64,000 bases of DNA from Arcicella aquatica (lineage in GTDB: Bacteria > Bacteroidota > Bacteroidia > Cytophagales > Spirosomataceae): NCBI RefSeq assembly GCF_034928825.1, contig NZ_JAYFUL010000007.1, forward strand, positions 1-64,000, in the 5' to 3' direction. Under the pieces are notes generated by a model. It saw only the letters and a program-made list of their open reading frames with translations, did no database searches and was not told the DNA's origin. Each line of letters opens with the position of its first letter. Within the stretch, counting starts at the first letter, position 1. This document shows positions 7,981 through 17,542 of this stretch, in pieces. The position numbers and the translations under genes were made by a program.

Positions 7981-8192
7981 TAGCAATAATCGAGGTTCAT
8001 TTATTCTTTAGATGTCATTGATAAAAAAAACTTGCGGTGGATGTTGATTTATTTTTGAATATTCTATAACAGTTTGTATCAAATACAGTTTTATGGACTA
8101 AAACCCCATAAGGTAAGGTAGCCATAACGAATTCAATAGTTTCTAGTATTTCTTGAATGTTTTACAGTATTTTGCACTATTATTTTCATAAA

Positions 8193-8780
8193 ATGGAGCC
8201 TACAAATAAACACATAGCACTATGGAAATCCTTTCAAGAAGGTGATAGTAAAGCACTTGGGCAACTTGCGAACAATCATTACAAGATACTATTTAACTAT
8301 GCCACTAAGTTTACTAAAGATAGAGAATTAATAAAAGACTGTATTCAAGACTTGTTTTTGTATCTCTGGGACCACCGAGAAACATTACAATCGTCGCCAT
8401 TTGTAACAATTTATCTATTAAAATCCCTCAGAAATAATCTTTTCAAAAAACTTAACCATGAGAAAAGAAATCATTCTGATGATTTAGATAGCGATTTACC
8501 TTTTACCGAAGGAATTAATGCTGAGTCGGAACTGATTGAATCAGAATTATTTGTTGAAAACGAATATAAACTTAAATCAATCCTTTCTTCACTCCCCAAA
8601 CGCCAACAAGAAGTTATTTTTTTAAAATTCTACGAAGCCTTGAGCATTGAAGAAATCGCTGAGATTATGGATATGAACAAACAGTCTGTCTCTAACTTAT
8701 TACATCGTGCTATTATTAACCTAAAAAGCAATTGGTTTCTTGCCATACAGTTACTTTACTTTCTTCACATAAAAATTTAA
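8193..8780 (+). CDS. FecI-type RNA polymerase sigma-70 factor (Bacteroidetes family)
   Basis: 195 residues from the ATG at 8193 (an upstream in-frame ATG at 8157 would add 12 hydrophobic residues unlike the family). Region 2 (DRELIKDCIQDLFLYLWDHR) and region 4 (LPKRQQEVIFLKFYEALSIE, then NKQSVSNLLHRAIINL) match the sigma factors that pair with FecR and STN-bearing SusC proteins. The next gene is FecR and then SusC, so this sigma factor most likely turns on the glucan locus when SusC senses its substrate. Confidence 0.9.
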   Translation: MEPTNKHIALWKSFQEGDSKALGQLANNHYKILFNYATKFTKDRELIKDCIQDLFLYLWDHRETLQSSPFVTIYLLKSLRNNLFKKLNHEKRNHSDDLDSDLPFTEGINAESELIESELFVENEYKLKSILSSLPKRQQEVIFLKFYEALSIEEIAEIMDMNKQSVSNLLHRAIINLKSNWFLAIQLLYFLHIKI

Positions 8781-8914
8781 CTATTCTTTCCAGTTCTTCT
8801 GACCACTCTTTCATGAAGCTTTCAAAAAAATAAAAAAATATTTCCTCTCAAGTGAGTATCAATGATTGGCTATTGGCTATTTCAAGTATAGAGCAAAATA
8901 ATACAAATTATTCA

Positions 8915-10024
8915 ATGTTTGATTACAGACAATATACAGCCGATCAATTCGCATTAGATATAAGTTTCAGGAAATGGGTTTTGAAAAATTCACCAGAAGA
9001 TGTAGCGTTCTGGGAAAATTGGCTATCCCAAAATCCTGATAAGGCATTAAGTATTCAAAGAGCCAAGCAAATTGTGCTTGCGTTTAAAAATGCTCAAGAA
9101 CAAATAAACGATGACGAAATTGCTGAAGCTATTGCTAAAATCGTAAACATAGCCGAACAAAGAAAAATCAAAAAAGTACACTTCATCAACAGTATATTAT
9201 TTAAAAGAATAGGGCTAGCAGCATCTATCCTACTGATTTGCTTAGTAGGTTTTGTAGTTTTTGATAAATTAGCAGAAAGAGTAACGCCTACTTATAGTAA
9301 TTCTGTAGCGAGAGTAGCCCAACAAACTACATTTATTGAAGTAAAGAATACCTCTTCAAAAAGTCAATTAATTACGCTATCAGACGGTAGCTCTGTTGTT
9401 TTGCAGCCAAATAGCAAAATAAGTTATCCAGAAAAGTTTACAGGACAGACCCGTGAAGTAGTGTTATCTGGAGAAGCTTTTTTTGAAATTGCTAAAAACC
9501 CAAACAAACCTTTCTTGGTATATGCTAATGAAGTAGTAGCCAAAGTGTTGGGAACAAGTTTTACTATTAAAGCTTTTGAAGAAGATAAACAAGTTCAGGT
9601 ATTTGTAAAGTCTGGTCGAGTATCAGTTTTTTCTCAGAAAAATGCTTCTTTTGTAAATCAACAGCATAGCAAAGTACTATCGGGTTTATTGATTTTACCT
9701 AATCAACAGGCCACATTTATTCGTCCAAAATGGCAATTCAAAAAGGCTGAACTTACAGTACCACAAATTGTAGCACTTCCTATTATTCAAAGACAAAGTT
9801 TTGTTTTCAAGAACGAACCTATCGTTGATGTCTTTTCTATTTTAGAAAACTCATACGGCATCGAGATTGTGTACGACAAAACACTGATGGCTTCGTGCCA
9901 ATTGACGGCTGAATTGGGTGATGAACCTTTATTAGAGAAAATTAATCTTATTTGTAAAGTACTTGAAGCCAAATATGAAATGAAAGAAGGAAAAATCTTT
10001 ATAGAAGGGAAAGGCTGTAATTAA
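8915..10024 (+). CDS. FecR family anti-sigma/transmembrane signal transducer
   Basis: 369 residues from the ATG at 8915. This start gives the usual FecR opening (YTADQFALDISFRKWVLKN), whereas the longer frame uses a GTG at 8852. The cytoplasmic part (about 1-90) binds the sigma factor, one TM helix follows at about 97-118 (IGLAASILLICLVGFVVF), then the periplasmic FecR domain (LSDGSSVVLQPNSKISYP, GEAFFEIAKNPNKPFLV, VLGTSFTIKAF) and a C-terminal DUF4974/STN-like part (VFSILENSYGIEIVYD). It passes the signal from the SusC STN domain to the sigma factor at 8193-8780. Confidence 0.92.
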   Translation: MFDYRQYTADQFALDISFRKWVLKNSPEDVAFWENWLSQNPDKALSIQRAKQIVLAFKNAQEQINDDEIAEAIAKIVNIAEQRKIKKVHFINSILFKRIGLAASILLICLVGFVVFDKLAERVTPTYSNSVARVAQQTTFIEVKNTSSKSQLITLSDGSSVVLQPNSKISYPEKFTGQTREVVLSGEAFFEIAKNPNKPFLVYANEVVAKVLGTSFTIKAFEEDKQVQVFVKSGRVSVFSQKNASFVNQQHSKVLSGLLILPNQQATFIRPKWQFKKAELTVPQIVALPIIQRQSFVFKNEPIVDVFSILENSYGIEIVYDKTLMASCQLTAELGDEPLLEKINLICKVLEAKYEMKEGKIFIEGKGCN

Positions 10025-10167
10025 AGGCGCTAAAGGTGCTGAGGCGCTAAAGGATTTTATATTCAATTAGTAAATAATTTCAAACCGTATAAATAAAACA
10101 ATCACTCAAAACATTAGACAAGCAAATCAAAGTGAAGTAACAATTCAAACAAATTTCCTGTAAAAAA

Positions 10168-10198
10168 AAGCCGATGATGCTACCAACATCATCGACTT
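10168..10198 (-). terminator. Terminator-like hairpin upstream of susC, oriented to the minus strand
   Basis: An 8-bp perfect stem (CGATGATG/CATCATCG, extended by three more pairs around one mismatch) with a 7-base loop. On the minus strand it is followed by eight U. No minus-strand gene lies upstream of it, so it may end antisense transcription or act as a structured leader before susC. Confidence 0.4.
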
Positions 10199-10295
10199 AA
10201 CTATCCCTAAAAGTGCTCAAGCTTTCAAACATCAATTATTCTTTTGATGCAGGGATTCTTTTGTGTCAGTCGTTCAAAACTAACAACTCAAAATT

Positions 10296-13200
10296 ATGTC
10301 AAAAAATCGACAATTTAACAAGATTCCGATCAAGATCATGCGAATCAGTTTATTTCAAACTATTATAACCTTTCTGTGTATGTCGTTCGCTAATGCGGCC
10401 AATACACATGCACAGGAAATACTTGACCAAAAGGTAAGTATCAACATTAGTCAACAAGAAGTTGAAAAAATTCTTGAAAAAATAGAGAGCGAGGCCAACA
10501 TAAAGTTTATGTATAGTCCGCAGCTAATTATGGCTAATAGAAAAGTTAGTATTGTTGCCACAAAAGAGAAACTCTCTACCGTATTAGAAGAGCTACTAAA
10601 GCCTCTAAAAATTAACTATGAGGTAGTTGGCAGAAAAATTTTACTAAAAAGAGCTACTAATAAAACATCCCCCAACAGCGAGGCTGGTAATAATTTTGGT
10701 TTGTTGGAAAATAATATAGACCAAACTATTAAAGGAAAAATAACGGATGCTGAAACCAATGAGACCATTGCAGGTGTAAGCATTGCCATCAAAGGTACAA
10801 CTCAAGGAACTACTAGTGATGTTGATGGGAATTTCTCGTTGGTTGTTCCTAACGAGAAAGCTGTTTTAATCATTACTTCTGTAGGTTATGACCTACAAGA
10901 AATAACGGTGGGCAATCGCTTTGCTATCAATATTAGTTTAGTACCTGATACCAAAAAGCTTAATGAAGTAGTAGTAGTTGGTTATGGTACACAAAAAGTA
11001 ACTAATGTTTCAGGGGCTATCTCAACCGTTAAAGGAACAGATATTGAAAAGCTTCGCCCTGTTCGTCCTGAAGATGCCTTGCAAGGTAGAGCTTCAGGTG
11101 TTACTGTGATTTCAAATGGTTCGCCTGGCTCTAAACCAACCGTATTAATCAGAGGAATTCCTTCATTTTCGGGTACGGATCCAGTAGTAATAATTGATGG
11201 AGTACCTCAAACATTGAATGATTTTAACTCAATCAATTCTGCTGATATAGAGTCGATGAATGTATTGAAGGATGCAGCCACAACAGCAATCTACGGAGTA
11301 AAAGGTGGGAATGGTGTAATAGTAGTGACTACTAAAAGCGGAGGTAGAAATCAAAAAGCGGAGATTTCATATAGCAGTAATTATGGTGTTCAGCAAGTAA
11401 TGAAAACTATTGGTGTTTTAAATGCTACGGAATACGGAGCAATTTTGAATGAAGGTAGTACGGTTTCAGGTGGAGGATTGATTTTCAAAGATTTATCTAC
11501 TTTGGGTGTTGGAACAGATTGGCAAAAACAAATTTTTAAAAATGCACCCTTACAGTCACATAACATTTCAGTAAAAGGCGGTAGTGATAAAGTTCAGTAT
11601 TTTCTTTCAGGAGGTTACCTTGGGCAAGATGGTATTGTGGGTGGCGGAGCTAATTCAAATTTTAACCGTTTGAATTTTACCACTAACCTCACTTTTCAGA
11701 TTACTCCAAAAGTAAAATTCTTGGCCAATACCAGTTATGTAAACATAAAAAACGTTGGTCTTCAAGAAAACTCTTTTAATTCAATCATTGGTAGTGCTTT
11801 AAATTTTGACCCTACCGTTTCTGTTTTAAATACAGTACCTAATACTGTTGGCAAATACGGTTACAGTAATTTATTATTATCCGAAATTTTTAATCCATTA
11901 ACGAAACTAGATAATAACTACAATAACAGCAATGGCAATAAATTATACGGAAAGTTAGAACTACAATATGAGGTAATTAAAAATCTGACTTTGTCTTCGC
12001 GTTTTGGTTACACCAATTACAACAATACATATAAGTCATTTACACCATTGGCTTTCTATGGACCTTTGAATGTTGAAAACACGATGAATGCTGATGGTTC
12101 AACCGTTACTGGCAGACATAACAGTGTTTATGAGTCAAAAAGAACAGATAATACTTATACTATTGAAACCTTTGGTACTTATAATTTCAAAGTTAATAAC
12201 GATCATAATTTCGAAACCGTACTAGGTATATCATTCGCTAAAATAGCTGGTGATGAAATCAATGGTTCAAGACAAGATGTTCCTTTTAATTCATGGACAT
12301 TTGCCGATATTACCTCAGCAACAGGTATTAACACAGCTACCAATACCAATGCACAAACAATGGGTAATTCGCAGTATTTCAGAAAAAACCTTTCTTATTT
12401 TGGTAGAATAAACTACGACTATAAAGACAAATATCTAGTATCCTTTTCGGCTCGTCGTGATGGTTCTTATGCCTTCGGGATTGATAATAAATTTGCCAAT
12501 TTCTATGCTGGTTCTTTGGGTTGGGTAATTTCCAATGAAGATTTTTTCAATATAGATTTCTTGAATTATCTAAAAATAAGAGGAAGCTATGGTTCTATAG
12601 GTAATGAAAACGTAAATCCACAATATGTAGGTATCATTTCTGGCGGACCGAGCTATGCCTCAGATGCCAATAGTAATGGTTACACTTTTGGAAACACTTT
12701 TACTCCTGGGTCAACGGTTGGGTCTTATGCCAACACTACCTTGCGCTGGGAAAAACAACTACAAAGTAACGTAGGGTTTGATGTACGTTTTGGCAATAAC
12801 AAGTGGTCGTTATCGGCAGATTATTTTGATAAATCGGTAGATGGATTATTGTTTACGCCTTCTATATCATTGTATTTAGGTGCGGCTTCGGCACCAACCG
12901 CCAATATTGGTTCAACCAAAAGTAGCGGGGTAGATCTAAATTTTGGTTATAATGCTGAAATTATAAAGGATTTAAAAATCAATACTAATATTACCTTCAC
13001 AACATCTAAAAACTTAGTAACAGCCACCAATTCAGACGGAACGGCAATTATTCCGGGTGGTTCGTATTTCAACGGTCAATCACAAACGGCTACTCGTTTC
13101 CAACAAGGCTTTGCTCCTGGTTATTTCTATGGTTTTAAAACCAATGGTCTATTTCAGAATACATCTCAAATTGCAGAAGCACCCAAACAGTCAGGGGCTG

Positions 13201-13769
13201 TTCCTGGAGATATTCGCTTTGTTGACGTTAATGGCGACGGACAAATTACAGATTTAGATAAAACCCAAATTGGAAATCCTTTCCCAGATTTTACGATGGG
13301 TTGGAATTTGGGATTAAGCTATAAAAATCTAGACCTAAATGTATTTACCTATGCATCTATCGGTAATGACATCTACAGAGCTTACGAAAGGAATGCGATT
13401 TATTCAAACAAATTCAGGTCTGTATTAGGACGATGGACGGGCGAAGGCACAACCAATAATGCCAATAATCCTCGGTTTTCATTTGTGGATGCCAATAGCA
13501 ATATCAGGGTATCAGACCGATATGTTGAGGATGGCTCTTTCGTAAAAATTAAAAACATTCAGATTGGCTATACGCTTCCAAATACCATTGTACCGAAAAG
13601 AATAGTGAATAAAATACGCGTTTATGCCCAAGTAAAAAATGCGTTCACTTTTACAAAATATTCTGGCTATGACCCTGAAATTCCGGGCGGTGTACTAGAT
13701 ACAGGTGTTGACCGTGGAACCTACCCTCAAGCTAGAACTTGGTCTGTTGGGATAGATGTAAAGTTTTAA
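10296..13769 (+). CDS. SusC/RagA family TonB-linked outer-membrane transporter with STN domain
   Basis: 1157 residues. In order: signal peptide (about 1-40, ending NAANTHAQE), STN signalling domain (about 41-118, VSINISQQEVEKILEKIES to ILLKR), CarboxypepD_reg-like domain (about 145-215, KGKITDAETNETIAGVSIA), the TonB-box-like EVVVVGYGTQ, plug (about 245-345, ALQGRASGVTVISNGSPG) and a 22-strand barrel ending SVGIDVKF. It imports oligosaccharides across the outer membrane with the SusD lid encoded next. The STN domain is the contact for FecR, in agreement with the FecI/FecR pair just upstream. The locus GH16 enzyme suggests beta-1,3-glucan pieces as cargo. Confidence 0.95.
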   Translation: MSKNRQFNKIPIKIMRISLFQTIITFLCMSFANAANTHAQEILDQKVSINISQQEVEKILEKIESEANIKFMYSPQLIMANRKVSIVATKEKLSTVLEELLKPLKINYEVVGRKILLKRATNKTSPNSEAGNNFGLLENNIDQTIKGKITDAETNETIAGVSIAIKGTTQGTTSDVDGNFSLVVPNEKAVLIITSVGYDLQEITVGNRFAINISLVPDTKKLNEVVVVGYGTQKVTNVSGAISTVKGTDIEKLRPVRPEDALQGRASGVTVISNGSPGSKPTVLIRGIPSFSGTDPVVIIDGVPQTLNDFNSINSADIESMNVLKDAATTAIYGVKGGNGVIVVTTKSGGRNQKAEISYSSNYGVQQVMKTIGVLNATEYGAILNEGSTVSGGGLIFKDLSTLGVGTDWQKQIFKNAPLQSHNISVKGGSDKVQYFLSGGYLGQDGIVGGGANSNFNRLNFTTNLTFQITPKVKFLANTSYVNIKNVGLQENSFNSIIGSALNFDPTVSVLNTVPNTVGKYGYSNLLLSEIFNPLTKLDNNYNNSNGNKLYGKLELQYEVIKNLTLSSRFGYTNYNNTYKSFTPLAFYGPLNVENTMNADGSTVTGRHNSVYESKRTDNTYTIETFGTYNFKVNNDHNFETVLGISFAKIAGDEINGSRQDVPFNSWTFADITSATGINTATNTNAQTMGNSQYFRKNLSYFGRINYDYKDKYLVSFSARRDGSYAFGIDNKFANFYAGSLGWVISNEDFFNIDFLNYLKIRGSYGSIGNENVNPQYVGIISGGPSYASDANSNGYTFGNTFTPGSTVGSYANTTLRWEKQLQSNVGFDVRFGNNKWSLSADYFDKSVDGLLFTPSISLYLGAASAPTANIGSTKSSGVDLNFGYNAEIIKDLKINTNITFTTSKNLVTATNSDGTAIIPGGSYFNGQSQTATRFQQGFAPGYFYGFKTNGLFQNTSQIAEAPKQSGAVPGDIRFVDVNGDGQITDLDKTQIGNPFPDFTMGWNLGLSYKNLDLNVFTYASIGNDIYRAYERNAIYSNKFRSVLGRWTGEGTTNNANNPRFSFVDANSNIRVSDRYVEDGSFVKIKNIQIGYTLPNTIVPKRIVNKIRVYAQVKNAFTFTKYSGYDPEIPGGVLDTGVDRGTYPQARTWSVGIDVKF

Positions 13770-13869
13770 CTAAATGCATGAAGTGCAAGGCTTTAAGCAA
13801 TAAGCCTCAAAATAGAAATTAGTCAAAATAAATGTTTAAGCTAACAGCATTTTGAAAAAAATAACAAAA

Positions 13870-15369
13870 ATGAAAAATATCATCAATATTCTCTGTTTTC
13901 TTTTCATCACAATAGGTATTACCAGTTGTAGTGAATGGGTTGACTATAGTCCTAAAGACGATTATAGAGTAACTGATCAAGATTATTTAAAATCATCTAC
14001 TGATTATCAAAGCATGGGTGTAAGTGTTTATACACCTATGCAATGGTTGAATCAAATAGTTCCAATTGGTGATATAGCATCTGATAATGCAGTAGCTGGC
14101 GGCGAAAATGCCTCGGATGTATTGAATTTACAAAATATAGACGATTATACATTGACTGCTCAAAATGGAACATTGGCAGAAATTTGGAAAGCGTCATACG
14201 AGGGAATCAATCGTGCCAATTATTTATATCAGTATAAAGACAAAAATCCTGCTGGCGAAATCATCTCCTTTCCAGAAAAAGAAGCCATGTATGGTGAAGT
14301 AGCTTTTTTGCGTGCTTATTATTATTTCTCACTCATTAAAGTATTTGGTAATGTACCCTTATTTGTCGATAAGAAATTGGGTATTGCCGATTCAAGAGCC
14401 TTGAAACAAGCTCCAAAAGCAGATGTATATGCACAAATAGAAAAAGACTTGACCAATGCTATTGCAGCATTGCCAAGTACAGACCCTAAAAATGGAAGAA
14501 TAACCAAATATGCTGCCCAAGCATTGTTAGGTAAAGTGTATCTCTATCAAAACAAGTTTGATTTAGCTGCGGGTATGTTAAAAAGCGTCATCGACGGACC
14601 TTATTCTTTAGTACCCAACTTTGGGGATATTTTCTTACAATCTGGCGAAAACGGTTCTGAAGCAGTTTTTGAAATTCAATATTCAAATCTTTCACCATAT
14701 TATAACTGGGGTGGGGTTACTCGTGGACAAGGAAACTTAGCTGTTCAGCAATGTGGTATCCGTGGCATAACGGGGTCTAGCCCTTATGCAGCAGGCTGGA
14801 GTACTAACATGCCTACGCAAGATTTAGCGAAAGCCTACGAAGCTGGTGATAAAAGAAAAGATGTAACCTGTTTAGATATAGAGGCTTATAAAATTGCTAA
14901 TCCAAGTTTTGGCATTACTTATCAAGTAGCTCCTTATAAAAACACAGGTTTATATAACCAAAAGTATTTACCTAGAAAAGGAGAAACAAGCGGACAGATT
15001 GAACTAAATTATTTGAATAATCAACGCATTATTCGTTTGGCAGATGTGTATCTGATGTATGCCGAAGCATTAAATCGAAAAGCTTCTCCAGATGACGTTA
15101 CGGCACAGTTGTACCTCAATAAAGTGCGCCAAAGAGCATTTGGTGACAATGCCCATAACATTACTGCCACAGGAAATACCCTAAAAGAAGCCATTTGGGC
15201 AGAACGACGACTAGAATTAGGAATGGAAGGGGATCGCTTTTTCGATTTGGTTAGAACTGGACAAGCCTCAACTAAAATAAAAGGTTTTGTGGTTGGTAAA
15301 AACGAGATATTCCCGATTCCACAAACAGAAATAGATGTTTCGGGCTTAACCCAAAATGCTGGTTATTAA
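13870..15369 (+). CDS. SusD/RagB family nutrient-binding outer-membrane lipoprotein
   Basis: 499 residues from the ATG at 13870 (the longer frame starts with TTG). A lipobox is present (IGITSC, then SEWVDYSP). The body is the alpha-helical SusD fold with its usual markers: EIWKASYEGINRANYLY, the tetratricopeptide-like helices (EVAFLRAYYYFSLIKVFGNV, AQALLGKVYLYQNKFDLA), and the C-terminal blocks (RLADVYLMYAEALNR, LNKVRQRAF, IWAERRLELGMEGDRFFDL) ending PIPQTEIDV. It caps the SusC barrel and binds glycan at the cell surface. It lies 100 bp after susC in the same transcription unit. Confidence 0.95.
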   Translation: MKNIINILCFLFITIGITSCSEWVDYSPKDDYRVTDQDYLKSSTDYQSMGVSVYTPMQWLNQIVPIGDIASDNAVAGGENASDVLNLQNIDDYTLTAQNGTLAEIWKASYEGINRANYLYQYKDKNPAGEIISFPEKEAMYGEVAFLRAYYYFSLIKVFGNVPLFVDKKLGIADSRALKQAPKADVYAQIEKDLTNAIAALPSTDPKNGRITKYAAQALLGKVYLYQNKFDLAAGMLKSVIDGPYSLVPNFGDIFLQSGENGSEAVFEIQYSNLSPYYNWGGVTRGQGNLAVQQCGIRGITGSSPYAAGWSTNMPTQDLAKAYEAGDKRKDVTCLDIEAYKIANPSFGITYQVAPYKNTGLYNQKYLPRKGETSGQIELNYLNNQRIIRLADVYLMYAEALNRKASPDDVTAQLYLNKVRQRAFGDNAHNITATGNTLKEAIWAERRLELGMEGDRFFDLVRTGQASTKIKGFVVGKNEIFPIPQTEIDVSGLTQNAGY

Positions 15370-15444
15370 TCTATATGGGTGGAATAATATTCCACTTGAA
15401 TTTGAAGGAACTATTTACCTTTCAACATTTCTAAATGATTTTCG

Positions 15445-17526
15445 ATGAAAAATGCATATAAATTTTTGTCCATTATAGTATTCATTTCTATAATGACAGC
15501 CTGTAAAGAAAAGATATTCGATGATATTTCTTTTCTGGAAAGTGCCTCAGCTCCTGCTAAAATGGCTGCACTTTTTGATATTACACAAGATAATACAGGG
15601 TTAGTAACCATTACGCCCAACGGCGAAGGCACATCTACCTTTTCTGTATATTTTGGTGATGGAACAAACACTCCAGCAATTGTAGAAGCAGGTAAGAGTA
15701 TCCAGCATAAATATGCTGAAGGTGTTTATAATGTTAAATTAATAGGAGTAGGTGTTACTGGCAAAAGTACTGAGAGTACTCATCAATTAACGGTTTCTTT
15801 CAAAGCACCTGAAAATGTTGAAGTAACAACCGCCATTGAACCTGCTAATCCATTTAAAGTAAAAGTTTCGGCTAAAGCAAGTTATGAAACCCTATTTAAG
15901 GTTTATTTTGGCGACGTAACAAACGAAGTACCGCAATCTTTTTTAGAAGGCGAAACGATTAGCCATACTTACACTTCTGTCGGTAATTTTGAGATGAAAG
16001 TGGTTGCATTGAGCGGTGGAAAAGCTACTACAGAAGTAAAAAAGACTATCAACATTGTAAGCCCGATTGTATTACCGCTTGATTTTGAGACGGCTGGGCA
16101 AATCTACAAATTTTCCAATTTTGCAGGTGGCGAAGTAACTGTAGTAAACAACCCACAGGCTAGCGGTATCAATACGTCATCGAAAGTTGGCAAAATGGTT
16201 AAATATGCAGGACAAACCTATGGCGGAAGTTTAATTACCTTGGGAGGGTCTATAGATTTCTCGGTGAATAAAGTTTTCTCAATGAAGGTATTTTCTCCAA
16301 GAGTTGGTGCAAAAGTGTTATTGAAAGTTGAAAATGCATCTAACGGTTCGCTGAATTTCGAAAAAGAAGTAAGCACTACCAAAGCCAATACTTGGGAAGA
16401 ATTAACCTTTGATTACAGTGCTATCAATACGGCTAATACTTACCAAAACATTGTATTGATTTTTGATAATGGTACTAATGGTGATGGTTCAAGTAATTTC
16501 ACCTATTTGTTTGATGACATCAAATTGTTCAGCCCAGTGGTAATATCTCCAATCAATCTCCCTGTTACTTTTGATGAAGCCAATGTAAATTATACAGTAA
16601 CTGACTTTGGAAATAATAGCACTATTGATGGCATAGATCCAACAAAGGCTGGTAATAAAGTTAAAATTACTACCAAACCATCTGGGGCAGAAACTTGGGC
16701 GGGAACTACTATCGGAACCCCAACAGGCTTTAGCTCAGCTATTAAACTTACGGCTTCTAATACCAAAATGAGTGTTAGAGTTTACTCTCCGTCAGTTGGC
16801 ATTCCTATTAGGTTGAAAATTGAAGACCGCAATAATCCAAATATCTCTGTAGAAACAGAGGTACTCACAAAGTCTGCAAAAGCTTGGGAAGAATTAATTT
16901 TTGATTTTTCAAAACCTGTAGCAGGAACCAATGCATTGAATCTTGCCAATACTTATCACAAGGCTTCATTATTCTTTGACTTTGGAACAGTAGGTAACGG
17001 AAAAGTTTTTTATTGGGACGATGTACAGATTGCAACAGTTACTGAGACCAACAATACGCTTTCTATTCCATTAACTTTTGAATCGACATCATTGAAATAT
17101 GACTTTGTGAATTTTGATGGTGGTAATGCCAGTGTTATCAGTAATCCACAAGTAAATGGCATCAATACTAGTGGCAAGGTTGTAAAGTTGATTAAAAATG
17201 GAGGGCAACCTTGGGGTGGAGCATTTCTTAGCTTAGATAACCCGATTGATTTTTCGAGTAAAAAAACATTCAAAATGAAAGTTTTTACACCTAAAGTAGG
17301 TACAAAGGTATTATTGAAAGTAGAAAACCTGACGGATGGTAGCGTTAGTTTTGAACAAGAATTAAGCAGCACCAAAGCCAATGCTTGGGAGGAGTTAATT
17401 TTTGATTACAGTTTAATTAATACCAGTAAGGTTTATCAAAAAGTAGTACTCATTTTTGATAATGGCACTAAAGGAGACGGCTCTGCCAATTTCACTTATT
17501 TATTCGATGACATCATCCTTTATTAA
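15445..17526 (+). CDS. PKD-domain surface glycan-binding lipoprotein with three CBM-like repeats
   Basis: 693 residues with a lipobox (IMTAC, then KEKIF). Two PKD domains follow (about 35-115 and 116-205; FSVYFGDGTN, FKVYFGDVTN, each ending HxYxxxGxY/F). Then come three beta-sandwich-like modules of about 155 residues (about 212-370, 374-530 and 536-693). Modules one and three are near duplicates (LPLDFET.../IPLTFES..., KVLLKVEN, WEEL.FDYS, IVLIFDNGT, FTYLFDDI), and the middle one is diverged. In the SusE position of the locus and followed after 16 bp by GH16, it is most likely a surface protein that holds beta-glucan. No catalytic residues are seen. Confidence 0.8.
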   Translation: MKNAYKFLSIIVFISIMTACKEKIFDDISFLESASAPAKMAALFDITQDNTGLVTITPNGEGTSTFSVYFGDGTNTPAIVEAGKSIQHKYAEGVYNVKLIGVGVTGKSTESTHQLTVSFKAPENVEVTTAIEPANPFKVKVSAKASYETLFKVYFGDVTNEVPQSFLEGETISHTYTSVGNFEMKVVALSGGKATTEVKKTINIVSPIVLPLDFETAGQIYKFSNFAGGEVTVVNNPQASGINTSSKVGKMVKYAGQTYGGSLITLGGSIDFSVNKVFSMKVFSPRVGAKVLLKVENASNGSLNFEKEVSTTKANTWEELTFDYSAINTANTYQNIVLIFDNGTNGDGSSNFTYLFDDIKLFSPVVISPINLPVTFDEANVNYTVTDFGNNSTIDGIDPTKAGNKVKITTKPSGAETWAGTTIGTPTGFSSAIKLTASNTKMSVRVYSPSVGIPIRLKIEDRNNPNISVETEVLTKSAKAWEELIFDFSKPVAGTNALNLANTYHKASLFFDFGTVGNGKVFYWDDVQIATVTETNNTLSIPLTFESTSLKYDFVNFDGGNASVISNPQVNGINTSGKVVKLIKNGGQPWGGAFLSLDNPIDFSSKKTFKMKVFTPKVGTKVLLKVENLTDGSVSFEQELSSTKANAWEELIFDYSLINTSKVYQKVVLIFDNGTKGDGSANFTYLFDDIILY

Positions 17527-17542
17527 TTTAAAATCAGAAATC

